10,258 bases of DNA, taken from contig DUFJ01000026.1 of the NCBI GenBank assembly GCA_013331925.1, forward strand, positions 932-11,189, in the 5' to 3' direction. Shown here in pieces: positions 1 to 6,886 of this stretch; positions within the stretch are counted from its first letter, which is position 1, and each line of letters opens with the position of its first letter. The stretch comes from Candidatus Iainarchaeum sp. GTDB lineage: Archaea; Iainarchaeota; Iainarchaeia; Iainarchaeales; UBA10191. The translations under genes and the position numbers were made by a program. Below the pieces are notes generated by a model, which saw only the letters and a list, made by a program, of their open reading frames with translations, was not told the origin of the DNA and did not search any database.

Positions 1-558
1 GCCCAAAGGCTTTTTTCCAAAAGCCTTTCTCACTTTGTCCCAAAAAAGCGCGAGGTTGTGCCCTAGCCTTAATTCTGTAAGGCTTATTGCATCAATGACT
101 GCATTACCCCCATTCTTTAAAACCCTGTTGATTTCAGCCAAAAACTTCCTGTCATTAGGAATGTATTGCAAGGTGTTCATAGTGAGAACTTCATCAAACG
201 CTCCTTGCTTGAAAGGTAAATGCTCTCCGTCTCCCTTTACTAAAAAAACAAAACCTTCAAGCTTGTGCTTTTTGATGTTTTTTCTAATTTGCGAAAGCAT
301 GCTGTCGGAAAAATCCAAAGCTACAACGATTCCCTTTTTTTGCATCAGGCGCGAATACAAAATCTCATACTTTCCGGTGCCTGCTCCAATATCCAAGACC
401 TTCATTCCGGGCTTTGCTTTTGAAAGCTCCAAAAAGCCCTTGTTCTGCCTTCTCTCTACAAAAGCAGTGAAAGGGTCTTCAACCCACCTGTCATAATCTC
501 TGGAGTATTTTTTCCCAAAAAACTTTTTTTTCAAAAAATCTTTGTATTCGCTAGACAT
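1..558 (-). CDS. Class I SAM-dependent methyltransferase (partial, C-terminus beyond left edge)
   Basis: This reading frame starts at the ATG complement at 556-558 and stays open for 186 codons to the window edge, so the end of the protein is missing. A Rossmann methyltransferase fold is visible. Motif I is VLDIGAGTGK at residues 54-63. An acidic residue follows strand 2 (LDFS, D82), GDGEHLPF lies at 109-116, FDEVLTMNTLQYI at 121-133, and the RVLKNGG turn at 145-151. This is the UbiE/Methyltransf_11 type, which moves a methyl group from S-adenosylmethionine to a small molecule, lipid or sugar. No membrane segment is seen, so it is probably cytoplasmic. It is the last visible gene of the minus-strand operon, 12 bases after the deacetylase, with a GGTGA site 4 bases before the ATG. 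The acceptor cannot be told from sequence; the neighbours suggest a glycan or glycolipid. Confidence 0.88.
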   Translation of the reverse strand, partial: MSSEYKDFLKKKFFGKKYSRDYDRWVEDPFTAFVERRQNKGFLELSKAKPGMKVLDIGAGTGKYEILYSRLMQKKGIVVALDFSDSMLSQIRKNIKKHKLEGFVFLVKGDGEHLPFKQGAFDEVLTMNTLQYIPNDRKFLAEINRVLKNGGNAVIDAISLTELRLGHNLALFWDKVRKAFGKKPLG

Positions 559-562
559 TTTT

Positions 563-567
563 TCACC
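563..567 (-). promoter_or_regulatory. Shine-Dalgarno site for the partial methyltransferase
   Basis: On the minus strand the sequence reads GGTGA followed by four A's and then ATG. This is a full archaeal anti-16S match at short spacing, lying in the 12-base gap after the deacetylase stop. It supports the start at 558 and shows that internal operon genes here use SD-led initiation, unlike the promoter-proximal genes. Confidence 0.7.
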
Positions 568-570
568 GTT

Positions 571-1455
571 TTATATTTCTTTAAAGTGCGCAAAGCGCAA
601 ATTGCCGAAGTCCTTCTCTAAGGAAGCAAGAACATTTTTTAAATTCAACAAGTTCTCGGGAGTAATCGCATTCTCCACTCCTTCTTCCGCAGCGTGAGCC
701 TGCACCCCTAAAATTCCGCCTGCTTGCAGAATCTGCGTTGCCTTCTCTAATTTTCCAAAGCGCAAGTCCCAATTTCTAGGAATGTTCAATAATCCATTTG
801 CCTCTTGCGGGAACAATGCAGAAACGCATTGCAGGCCTGAGCCTTTGCTGAATGAGTCTTTAGAAACGCTTGAAGAATTGTCAACGCTGCCTGCAATCCT
901 TGGAATTCCGTTGTTTCGCAAGGCTTCAAGAAGGTTTCCACTCAAGCCCCAGCCTGGAGGCGCAAAAACCTTCGGCTTTTGAAAGCCTGCTTTTCTGAAA
1001 AGCGCTACTGCCTTCTCTATCCTTTCATTGCATTTTTCAAGAGAAAGTTCAGTGAATTCTTGCGGGTAGTAAAGCCATGGATTGAAGTGGTCAAAGCCAT
1101 GCAATTCCAGGGAAAAAATTCCCTTTTTTTCTTGCATTTTCAAAAAATTGCAGAATTCAGGATGCTTGCCGAGCTGAAAATTTCCATCAGGCAATTTTTT
1201 AGCAATGGAAGCAGCAAATCTTTTCCCAAAAGGCTTTTTCAGGATTTTCTGGAATGTTGAAAAATACCTTGGCTGTGCTTTGTAGGAATAGTTTGGCGTG
1301 ATGAAAAGAGTTACCTTAATCCTTGGAAAATCCTGCCTTAAATCCAGCAACTGCCCCAAAATTCCAGCTTGCAAATCTCCGCCAAAATCCTTTCCTGCAT
1401 CAGCAGATTTTTGCGGGCAGATGTCATCAATGCCAAAAATAACCCTTGACCTCAT
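571..1455 (-). CDS. NodB-like polysaccharide deacetylase family protein
   Basis: This 294-residue protein resembles the carbohydrate esterase 4 / DUF2334-type deacetylase fold. GIDDICP at 8-14 gives the paired aspartates (D10, D11) expected for the catalytic base and metal ligand. ELHGFDHF at 117-124 supplies an H-x3-H metal pair (H119, H123). FAPPGWG at 164-170 takes the place of the usual RxPY-type motif, and QAHAAEE at 252-258 holds a late histidine (H254). Such enzymes remove N-acetyl groups from amino sugars. No signal peptide or membrane helix is visible, so it should act in the cytoplasm, which suggests a precursor or lipid-linked sugar as substrate rather than a finished outer polymer. 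Its ATG overlaps the stop of the upstream glycosyltransferase as ATGA, so the two are probably translationally coupled. The family call is fairly firm; the substrate is unknown. Confidence 0.82.
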   Translation of the reverse strand: MRSRVIFGIDDICPQKSADAGKDFGGDLQAGILGQLLDLRQDFPRIKVTLFITPNYSYKAQPRYFSTFQKILKKPFGKRFAASIAKKLPDGNFQLGKHPEFCNFLKMQEKKGIFSLELHGFDHFNPWLYYPQEFTELSLEKCNERIEKAVALFRKAGFQKPKVFAPPGWGLSGNLLEALRNNGIPRIAGSVDNSSSVSKDSFSKGSGLQCVSALFPQEANGLLNIPRNWDLRFGKLEKATQILQAGGILGVQAHAAEEGVENAITPENLLNLKNVLASLEKDFGNLRFAHFKEI

Positions 1456-2354
1456 TTTAACTCCTCTCTGAAAAGGCCGTAGAGCCTTGCAAGCTTACTC
1501 ACAATCATTGTTGAAAACAAATAAAAAAGCAAGTGCGGCCAGTATTTTTTTCTGATTTTTCCAAAATACGAAATCCGCATTAAAACTTGAACTAGCGCAA
1601 AAGCAGCGAAAACAAGCCATAAGGGACTGTAAAAAAAGCCCAAAGGGACTGTAGCAAAAGCCGCGGCATCCAGGAAAAGGACTTTTTTCGGAAAGCCGTT
1701 CTTTTTGTAATATTTGGGCATTTCTCTCCCTCTAAGCCAGAATCTTTTCCAAACTTTCAGAATTGCCGGAGGCTCAAAATGCTTCCACACCGCCTTTCTC
1801 GCGTAAGCGATTTTCCAGTCTTTTCCCAAAACACGCTTTCCCAAGTCAGCATCTTCCCCAATTTCCAAACCAACATCAAACCCCCCAAGCTCTTGCAAAA
1901 CTTTCTTTCTAAACATCCAGGCAGTAAAAGGCTTGTAGCTTCCTTCAAACCTTGAATTCAATTCAGCAGCCCTGCATTTAACCCATGCAGACTCTAAATT
2001 CCAAGCTTCTAATTTCCCAATAACCCCACCAACGTTCCAGTCTTTGAAGAAAGAAAGGCATTCTTTCAAAAAGTTTTCTGAGTACACTGCGTCAGACTCT
2101 GCAAAAAAAACAATTCCTGCCCTTGCAGCTTTCCAGCCCCTGTTTCTGTTAGCGCTTCTTCCAAAATGCCTTGAAGCCAGAATCCTCAAGTGCTTGAATT
2201 TTCTTGCAATTCCTAAAGTAGAGTCAGTGCTTCCATCGTCTGCAACAATGATCTCATACTCTTTACGCGTCAGGGTTTGCTTCTGTAATGATTCAAGGCA
2301 CGGCTTGATGGTTTTTTCATCATTGTAGCAAGGCAGTACAACGCTTAGCTTCAT
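1452..2354 (-). CDS. Family 2 glycosyltransferase with C-terminal membrane anchor
   Basis: This 300-residue GT-A fold enzyme has SVVLPCYNDE at 4-13, VADDGSTDST at 37-46 for nucleotide-sugar binding, and GEDADLGKRV at 166-175 with the ED catalytic-base motif. The metal motif appears as FAESDAVY at 84-91, an ExD instead of the usual DxD. RFWLRGRE near 204-211 resembles the basic (Q/R)xxRW-type acceptor region. Two hydrophobic stretches at about 228-258 and 270-287 should anchor it, with the catalytic domain in the cytoplasm. It would transfer a sugar from a nucleotide donor to a lipid or growing glycan. Its ATG shares one base with the stop of the upstream radical SAM gene (TAATG), and its own stop overlaps the deacetylase start, so it sits in the middle of a coupled operon. 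The deacetylase downstream hints at an N-acetylated sugar donor (inference). Confidence 0.9.
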   Translation of the reverse strand: MKLSVVLPCYNDEKTIKPCLESLQKQTLTRKEYEIIVADDGSTDSTLGIARKFKHLRILASRHFGRSANRNRGWKAARAGIVFFAESDAVYSENFLKECLSFFKDWNVGGVIGKLEAWNLESAWVKCRAAELNSRFEGSYKPFTAWMFRKKVLQELGGFDVGLEIGEDADLGKRVLGKDWKIAYARKAVWKHFEPPAILKVWKRFWLRGREMPKYYKKNGFPKKVLFLDAAAFATVPLGFFYSPLWLVFAAFALVQVLMRISYFGKIRKKYWPHLLFYLFSTMIVSKLARLYGLFREELK

Positions 2355-3760
2355 TAGTTTCCCTTCAATAAATTTTTTGCTTTGAAGCGCAAAAACTGCA
2401 GCGTTCTTAAAGGATAGTTAACAATCGAGGGCCTGAAAATGCGGAAAAGGGCGGAATATTTTGCTTCAATGCCAAAGCGGTTTTTCAAGAAAGCCCGCGA
2501 GAGGATTGCATAAACCAAGGCCATTTGGACTCTTTTGATTTGCTCTTTTGTAAAGTTTTCCAATTTCAAATGCGATTGTTCTCCATAAGCAAAGTCAGAC
2601 CACTTCTCAACCTTGCCAATTTTCTTCTCGTCCACAAACTGTGCAAGGTATGTTTCAGGCAAAGGGCTTGTGATAGTCACTTGGGTAAAGTCTGGAATGA
2701 TTTCGTCCAGAACATTCAGGGTTGCCTGAATGCTTTGCTCGCTTTCTTCAGGGCTTCCAACCATCAGGTATGCTTCGGTCTTAATGCCGGCTTGTTTGCA
2801 GAGCTTGAACGCACTCAACAGTTTTTCCTGCGAAAGGCCTTTTCTTAAGATTTCATTCCTGATGTAAGGGTCGCCTGATTCAACGCCTATTGAAAAAGAC
2901 TTCAAGCCTGTCTTTTTCAAAAGTTTCAAAAGCTCAAGGCCTGGCATTGTGTCTGCTCTGGTGTTAGCGCTCCATGAAATGCCAAGCTTTTCCTTTAACA
3001 TCAGCTTGGCAAGCTTTTCAAGCCACTGCTTGTTGTAAGTTAAGCCATCGTCAGTAAAGTGCAGTTCTTTCAATTCAGCGCCTTTTTCCTTGAACACTCT
3101 TTTAATTTCTTTAATTTCCTTAATCACATTCTCCGGGCTCCTAATGCGGAAGTCTTTTCCAAAGATTTTGTTCAAGGTTGGCTGGCAGAAAGCGCAGTTG
3201 AATGGACAGCCACGGCTTGTTACTATTGAAGAACTCCCGTTCTTGAAATAAGCATCATCAAGCACTGTCCTATCTGGAAATTCAAGCTTGTCCAGTTCGC
3301 AAATAGGGCTTGCGGGAGCGTTCAAGAAAGGCCTTCCTTTCTTTTTAAAGCCGATGCCCTTGACTTTTTCAGGATGGCTAATGTTTTTCAAAAGCTCAAT
3401 GATTGACTCTTCCCCCTCTCCGAAGCTCACAAAATCCACGCTCTCATGCTTTAATGTTTTTTCAGGCATGATTGAAGCATGAGGGCCTCCAATAACCACT
3501 TTATTTTCAGGAAAGTTTTTCTTGAAAAAGCCAGAAATTTCAAACCCGTAATCAGCAAAGACAGTGTGCATTGAAACCAAAAGCACGTCAGGCCTTTCCT
3601 TCAAAAGCCTTTCTTTAGCCTCGGCGCAGGAAGTTACGGTGCCGTCAATGAAAACAACCTCAAACCCTGCTTTCTTCAAAGCGTTTACAATGTACAATGC
3701 CCCCAAAGGCATGCCAAAATTCCTGACTATAAATCTTGGAAACAGAACGCAAACTTTCAT
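2354..3760 (-). CDS. B12-binding domain radical SAM protein
   Basis: From the chosen start this is a 468-residue protein. Residues 1 to about 130 form a cobalamin-binding Rossmann domain (GMPLGALYIVNALKKAGFEV at 16-35, GGPHAS at 91-96, FGEGEESI at 113-120). The radical SAM barrel begins at SRGCPFNCAFC, where C185, C189 and C192 ligate the 4Fe-4S cluster. FTDDGLT follows at 235-241 and GVESGD at 292-297. There is no second cysteine cluster, so no SPASM domain. Relatives (BchE, HpnJ, GDGT ring synthases, class B methylases) do methylations or hard C-H chemistry, often on lipids. The frame stays open upstream to 3907, but I chose ATG 3758-3760: MKVCVLFPRF is the first strand of the domain, the longer version would run into the divergent methyltransferase, and the TATA-like box at 3786-3793 gives a leaderless start here. 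It is the first gene of the operon. Confidence 0.93.
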   Translation of the reverse strand: MKVCVLFPRFIVRNFGMPLGALYIVNALKKAGFEVVFIDGTVTSCAEAKERLLKERPDVLLVSMHTVFADYGFEISGFFKKNFPENKVVIGGPHASIMPEKTLKHESVDFVSFGEGEESIIELLKNISHPEKVKGIGFKKKGRPFLNAPASPICELDKLEFPDRTVLDDAYFKNGSSSIVTSRGCPFNCAFCQPTLNKIFGKDFRIRSPENVIKEIKEIKRVFKEKGAELKELHFTDDGLTYNKQWLEKLAKLMLKEKLGISWSANTRADTMPGLELLKLLKKTGLKSFSIGVESGDPYIRNEILRKGLSQEKLLSAFKLCKQAGIKTEAYLMVGSPEESEQSIQATLNVLDEIIPDFTQVTITSPLPETYLAQFVDEKKIGKVEKWSDFAYGEQSHLKLENFTKEQIKRVQMALVYAILSRAFLKNRFGIEAKYSALFRIFRPSIVNYPLRTLQFLRFKAKNLLKGN

Positions 3761-3780
3761 AACACAAATAGTTGGCAAAA

Positions 3781-3803
3781 ACTGATTTAAATAAGTAATC
3801 AGT
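3781..3803. promoter_or_regulatory. Perfect inverted repeat across the divergent promoter, candidate operator
   Basis: The arms ACTGATT (3781-3787) and AATCAGT (3797-3803) are exact reverse complements separated by 9 bases. The AT-rich spacer holds most of the only good TATA-like box in the 69-base gap between two divergent genes. A dimeric regulator bound here would block both promoters at once. The repeat is seen directly; the operator role is inference. Confidence 0.5.
3786..3793. promoter_or_regulatory. Shared bidirectional TATA-like box (TTTAAATA)
   Basis: TTTAAATA contains the palindrome TTTAAA, so it can be read on either strand. Measured from its centre, the radical SAM start at 3760 lies about 29 bases away on the minus strand, which implies a leaderless or nearly leaderless mRNA. 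The methyltransferase start at 3830 lies about 40 bases away on the plus strand, leaving a leader of roughly 15 bases that holds a weak AGGT site at 3820-3823. Position and composition fit archaeal promoters. Confidence 0.55.
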
Positions 3804-3829
3804 CTAATTGTTACAAAGCAGGTAATGCA

Positions 3830-4546
3830 ATGAAAGACTATAAGGGAATTGAAGGAGACTATTACGAGAAAGCCCACTTTGAAGGCCATAAAGCGCAAAA
3901 ATTCCACTATGAGAGCAGGGAAGAATTCCTGCTTGAACTGCTGGATTTGGAAAAGAAAGATAACTGCCTGGAAATAGGCTGCGGCTCTGGAGTGCTTTCA
4001 AGGAAGATTCAGGAAAAATTTAGGTGCTGGGTTACTGGAACTGACATTTCACGCTCGGCAATAAGGCACGCGAGAAAGTTTCAGAACAAAAACCTGGAAT
4101 TCAAGGTTGCAGGCATAAGCAAACTGCCATTCAAGGATGAAGAGTTCGATGCTGTGGTGATTTCCCATCTGATAGAACACGTGGAAAATCCGGGAAAGGC
4201 ATTGCTTGAAGCCAAAAGAGTGCTGAAAAAGAATGGGAAGATATTGATTGCAACCCCAAATTATTTTTCTCCCTGGCCAATAGCAGAATGGGTTTTTGAC
4301 AAGGTTCTGGCAAAAAAAGGATATTCATTGCAGGACCAGCACATTTCGAAATTCGATGCCTGGAGCACGGAAAAGGCATTAAGATTGGCAGGGTTTGAAG
4401 TAAATTATCTAAGGACTTTGTACATTTTATCAATGCCAGCATCGTTGTTTTCAACAAGGATTTCAAAAGCGCTGTTTAAAATAGACAAGCTGCTGTCAAA
4501 GCTCCCATTAGGCATGGTAACCTATGCTGTTGCATTCAAGAAGTGA
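3830..4546 (+). CDS. Class I SAM-dependent methyltransferase
   Basis: This complete 238-residue enzyme has motif I CLEIGCGSGVLS at 46-57 and GTDIS at 70-74, where the aspartate should bind the SAM ribose. VISHLIEHVENP at 110-121 is the motif IV region, and RVLKKNGKILIATPN at 130-144 forms the late strand and turn. This is the Methyltransf_11/UbiG type that methylates small molecules, lipids or sugars. No membrane helix stands out, though the C-terminal third is moderately hydrophobic. It is the first gene of a plus-strand pair with the GT-C-like membrane protein. Its TGA lies within the GTGAAAAAATG start context of that gene, so they are likely coupled. It is divergent from the B12 radical SAM operon and shares its promoter region. 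The acceptor is unknown. Isoleucine codons are ATA in 7 of 15 cases, unlike the divergent operon. Confidence 0.9.
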   Translation: MKDYKGIEGDYYEKAHFEGHKAQKFHYESREEFLLELLDLEKKDNCLEIGCGSGVLSRKIQEKFRCWVTGTDISRSAIRHARKFQNKNLEFKVAGISKLPFKDEEFDAVVISHLIEHVENPGKALLEAKRVLKKNGKILIATPNYFSPWPIAEWVFDKVLAKKGYSLQDQHISKFDAWSTEKALRLAGFEVNYLRTLYILSMPASLFSTRISKALFKIDKLLSKLPLGMVTYAVAFKK

Positions 4547-4550
4547 AAAA

Positions 4551-6137
4551 ATGGAAGCCAGCTTTTGGAAAATAACATTGTGGTTTTTCGTTCTTGCCTC
4601 AATATTTTCAGTCACGAGCCTTCTTGTAGGATATTACTGGCTGAATACTATAGTAATTCTTGCATTCTCAATAATCCTCGCCACCTTAATCACGCTAAAA
4701 TTCGGGTTTGGAGAAAAAGTCGGCAAAAAAGCCTTGATTCTTTGCGCCTTGCTTGCTTTCCTGCTGGCATTTCCGCTGCTGTTCCAGCATCCTTTCTTTG
4801 ACGCAAGCTCTGATGCAGCAACGATAATAAACCTTAGGATTCTGGGAGAAAAAATACCTCTAGATTATGAGCCTTATTCAGGAATAAGCTTTTCCTACCA
4901 GTCTGCTTTCAGCATTTTCGTGAAAAGCTTTGCAAGCATATTTTACTTTATTCCAGACTACCTCGTGTATTGGATTCTTGGATTGATTGTTGGAGGCTTG
5001 GAACTTATCGTGTTTTATGTTTTCTCAAAAAGGTTTTTCAAAAGCGAAGCTGTTGCAGAATATTCAGTAATACTGCTGTTCGGAACAAAGATGCTATTCC
5101 TAAACGCTTACTTTGGAGACCACGCATTGAATCTTGGGGTTTCATTACTGCTCTTGGCAGTCCTTGCGGTCCATGAAGACTCCAAGCTAAAATTCCTGTT
5201 TTTTCCTGCCTTGCTTGTAATTCATCCCGGGGCCGCAATGCTGTTCTTCATTGTATTAATCTCTTATGCCCTTGCATTCAGGCAGAAGGCAAGGCAAGCT
5301 TTGGAAATTCTGCCGTTCGCGATTTTAGCAGTTCCTGCATTCATTGCAACTTACCTCCCTCTTGCAAGCCAGGTTTTTTCACCGAGTGGTAATGCTGGCT
5401 TTGCCTCATTGAATGATTTGGCAAGGCAGGCAATCTTATTGCCGCAGGCTTTGGGGCTTCCGGTCTTTGCACTGCTGCTCTTGTTTCTTTTCGCCTCTCG
5501 GAAAAAAATTCCGAAAAGCAGGGAATTCTGTTTCCTAAAATACGCTGCCGTACTATCCTTAATCGCATATTTTGCCCTTTCTATAAAGCAGGCACCATTC
5601 ACTGGAAAGTTTTTCGAGCTTATAACAGTAGTTGGAATCATTGCAACAGCAGTTTTCATAGCAGAAAACAAAACCAGCAAAAAGTTTGGGATAAAGCTTC
5701 AAGTTTTGGTGCTTGCGTTTTGCTTGCTGGGATTTTTTGCCTCGGCGCAGCTTAATGACTTGCGCAAGGGCACAAAAATGAACTCTGAAGAGTACTGGTT
5801 TGCTCTAGAGTTCAAAAAATTCGACCCGGAATTGAAGGAAACCCTTTTTCTGACTTCAAGGAATTCAAAAATTGCAGAATACTCCAACAAGATTCCTTTT
5901 GACGTTTTAGGGGAATATTTCATTGCTGCAAACCAGAAGCAGGTCAGGAACGATAAAGCTTGGGCGGAAGCGGTTTCAAGGCGCGAGCTCAGGAAAAAAA
6001 TCATTGCTGAAAAATGCGTGGAATGCGTTGAAGGCATAAACGTTGATTATGCCGTTGTAGAAAGAGGGGTTTTTCCAGAACTTTCCTGGCCAAAAGTGCT
6101 TGACTATGGAAAGTTTGCGGTTTTTGAAAAAACCTAG
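4551..6137 (+). CDS. Multi-pass membrane protein, GT-C glycosyltransferase-like
   Basis: From ATG 4551 this is a 528-residue protein with about 12 hydrophobic helices up to residue 400, then a soluble tail of about 120 residues. The loop after the third helix carries HPFFDASSDAATIINLRI, with D84 and D88 just past the helix end. That is where GT-C enzymes keep their acidic catalytic residues, and FGDHALN near 188-194 adds further polar residues. GT-C proteins transfer sugar from a polyprenyl-phosphate donor on the outer membrane face. The tail contains a CVEC pair (C489, C492). A longer start at 4524 is possible, but it would overlap the methyltransferase by 23 bases and puts a polar stretch ahead of the first helix. 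GTGA at 4543-4546 before ATG 4551 matches the internal operon start type. The GT-C call rests on topology and loop acids only; a polymerase- or flippase-like role is an alternative. Confidence 0.75.
   Translation: MEASFWKITLWFFVLASIFSVTSLLVGYYWLNTIVILAFSIILATLITLKFGFGEKVGKKALILCALLAFLLAFPLLFQHPFFDASSDAATIINLRILGEKIPLDYEPYSGISFSYQSAFSIFVKSFASIFYFIPDYLVYWILGLIVGGLELIVFYVFSKRFFKSEAVAEYSVILLFGTKMLFLNAYFGDHALNLGVSLLLLAVLAVHEDSKLKFLFFPALLVIHPGAAMLFFIVLISYALAFRQKARQALEILPFAILAVPAFIATYLPLASQVFSPSGNAGFASLNDLARQAILLPQALGLPVFALLLLFLFASRKKIPKSREFCFLKYAAVLSLIAYFALSIKQAPFTGKFFELITVVGIIATAVFIAENKTSKKFGIKLQVLVLAFCLLGFFASAQLNDLRKGTKMNSEEYWFALEFKKFDPELKETLFLTSRNSKIAEYSNKIPFDVLGEYFIAANQKQVRNDKAWAEAVSRRELRKKIIAEKCVECVEGINVDYAVVERGVFPELSWPKVLDYGKFAVFEKT
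6134..6137. other. Interlocked convergent stop codons in one CTAG
   Basis: The plus-strand GT-C-like gene ends with TAG at 6135-6137. The minus-strand DPM-like gene ends with TAG read from 6136 to 6134. The palindrome CTAG therefore ends both genes, which leaves no intergenic space and puts each transcript's end inside the opposing gene. Confidence 0.9.
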
Positions 6138-6832
6138 CCTTTTAGCTTAAGCCGGATTACTGTCAGGAAAAAGTTGAGTATTTCCTTCCTACCGAGCTTG
6201 GACTGGCCTTCGGTCCTGTTCTTGAAAAAGATCGGAATTTCGCCAATCCTGAAGCCTTTCTTATAGCACAGGTACAATACTTCCTCAAGGAATGAATACC
6301 CATTTGACCTTACTGAATCCAAGCCTATTTTTCCAAGAACCTCTCTTTTGTAGCAGCGGAATCCTGTAGTCAGGTCATTCGCTGGAATTCCTAAAAGAGT
6401 TTTGGCAAGGGTATTGGCCCCTTTGCTCAAAGCAAGCCTTGTTCCAGTCCAGCTCACTCCGCCGCCTTTAATGTACCTGGAGCCTAAAACAACATCAAAG
6501 CCTTGAGAAATTTTTTCAGCAAACTCTGGAAGGACTTTTGGATCGTGTGAAAAGTCAGCGTCCATTGAAAAGACAAGTTTTGCATTAAGTTCAAGGGCTT
6601 TCTTGAAGCCTGCAATGTAAGCTCCGCCAAGGCCTCGCTTTTTCTTCCTGTGGATTACAAAAACCCTTTTTGGGCTTTTTCGCCTAAGTTCTTCGGCAAT
6701 CTTGCCGGTTCCGTCCCCAGAGTCGTCATCAACTATTATTACTGAGAACTCTTTCCCAACTGACAGCACTTCTTTTGCCAAAAGCCTGATGTTAGAGGCC
6801 TCATTATAGGTTGGAATTACAACAGCAAACAT
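6134..6832 (-). CDS. Dolichyl-phosphate mannose synthase-like GT2 (polyprenyl-phosphate glycosyltransferase)
   Basis: This 232-residue protein is a textbook match to the soluble DPM1-type GT2. VVIPTYNEASNI at 4-15 opens the fold. IIVDDDSGDGT is at 32-42, MDADFSHDP at 90-98 with the DxD metal site, GSRYIKGG at 117-124, DLTTGFRCY at 153-161, NGYSFLEE at 177-184, and EIPIFFKNRTEGQSK at 198-212. The family moves mannose or glucose from a nucleotide donor onto dolichyl or related polyprenyl phosphate at the cytoplasmic membrane face. No transmembrane anchor is present; the C-terminus is only a short basic-hydrophobic tail, as in single-domain DPM1. The gene is divergent from the UPF0104 gene and convergent with the GT-C-like gene. 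A TATA-like box at 6859-6867 implies a leaderless transcript. Sugar specificity cannot be read from the sequence. Confidence 0.93.
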   Translation of the reverse strand: MFAVVIPTYNEASNIRLLAKEVLSVGKEFSVIIVDDDSGDGTGKIAEELRRKSPKRVFVIHRKKKRGLGGAYIAGFKKALELNAKLVFSMDADFSHDPKVLPEFAEKISQGFDVVLGSRYIKGGGVSWTGTRLALSKGANTLAKTLLGIPANDLTTGFRCYKREVLGKIGLDSVRSNGYSFLEEVLYLCYKKGFRIGEIPIFFKNRTEGQSKLGRKEILNFFLTVIRLKLKG

Positions 6833-6840
6833 TGTACAAT
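6831..6840. repeat. Ten-base perfect palindrome ATTGTACAAT at the DPM-like start
   Basis: The palindrome overlaps the start codon and predicted transcription start of the minus-strand GT2. It could be a regulator half-site, but palindromes of this length occur by chance in AT-rich gaps, so the role is uncertain. Confidence 0.3.
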
Positions 6841-6858
6841 TCTAATTTCCAGAAAGCA

Positions 6859-6867
6859 TTAAATAAT
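6859..6867 (-). promoter_or_regulatory. TATA-like box for the DPM-like GT2
   Basis: On the minus strand the sequence reads ATTATTTAA. Its centre lies about 31 bases upstream of the ATG at 6832, which predicts a transcript starting about 4 bases before the start codon. No Shine-Dalgarno match is present, consistent with leaderless translation. Confidence 0.55.
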
Positions 6868-6886
6868 CCCTGCATAAAAAAGCACG

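Noticed and set aside
35..496. A 153-codon plus-strand open frame at the left edge
   Set aside because: It is the antisense shadow of the partial methyltransferase, which has intact SAM-binding motifs.
1..3760. Calling the operon a true hopanoid gene cluster
   Set aside because: No squalene-hopene cyclase or other hopanoid core gene is visible, the deacetylase has a different fold from HpnK, and the genome looks archaeal. Only the enzyme mix is similar.
3761..3907. A 49-residue N-terminal extension of the radical SAM protein
   Set aside because: It overlaps the divergent methyltransferase and covers the TATA-like box. Its sequence is not part of the B12-binding domain, which starts at MKVCVLFPRF.
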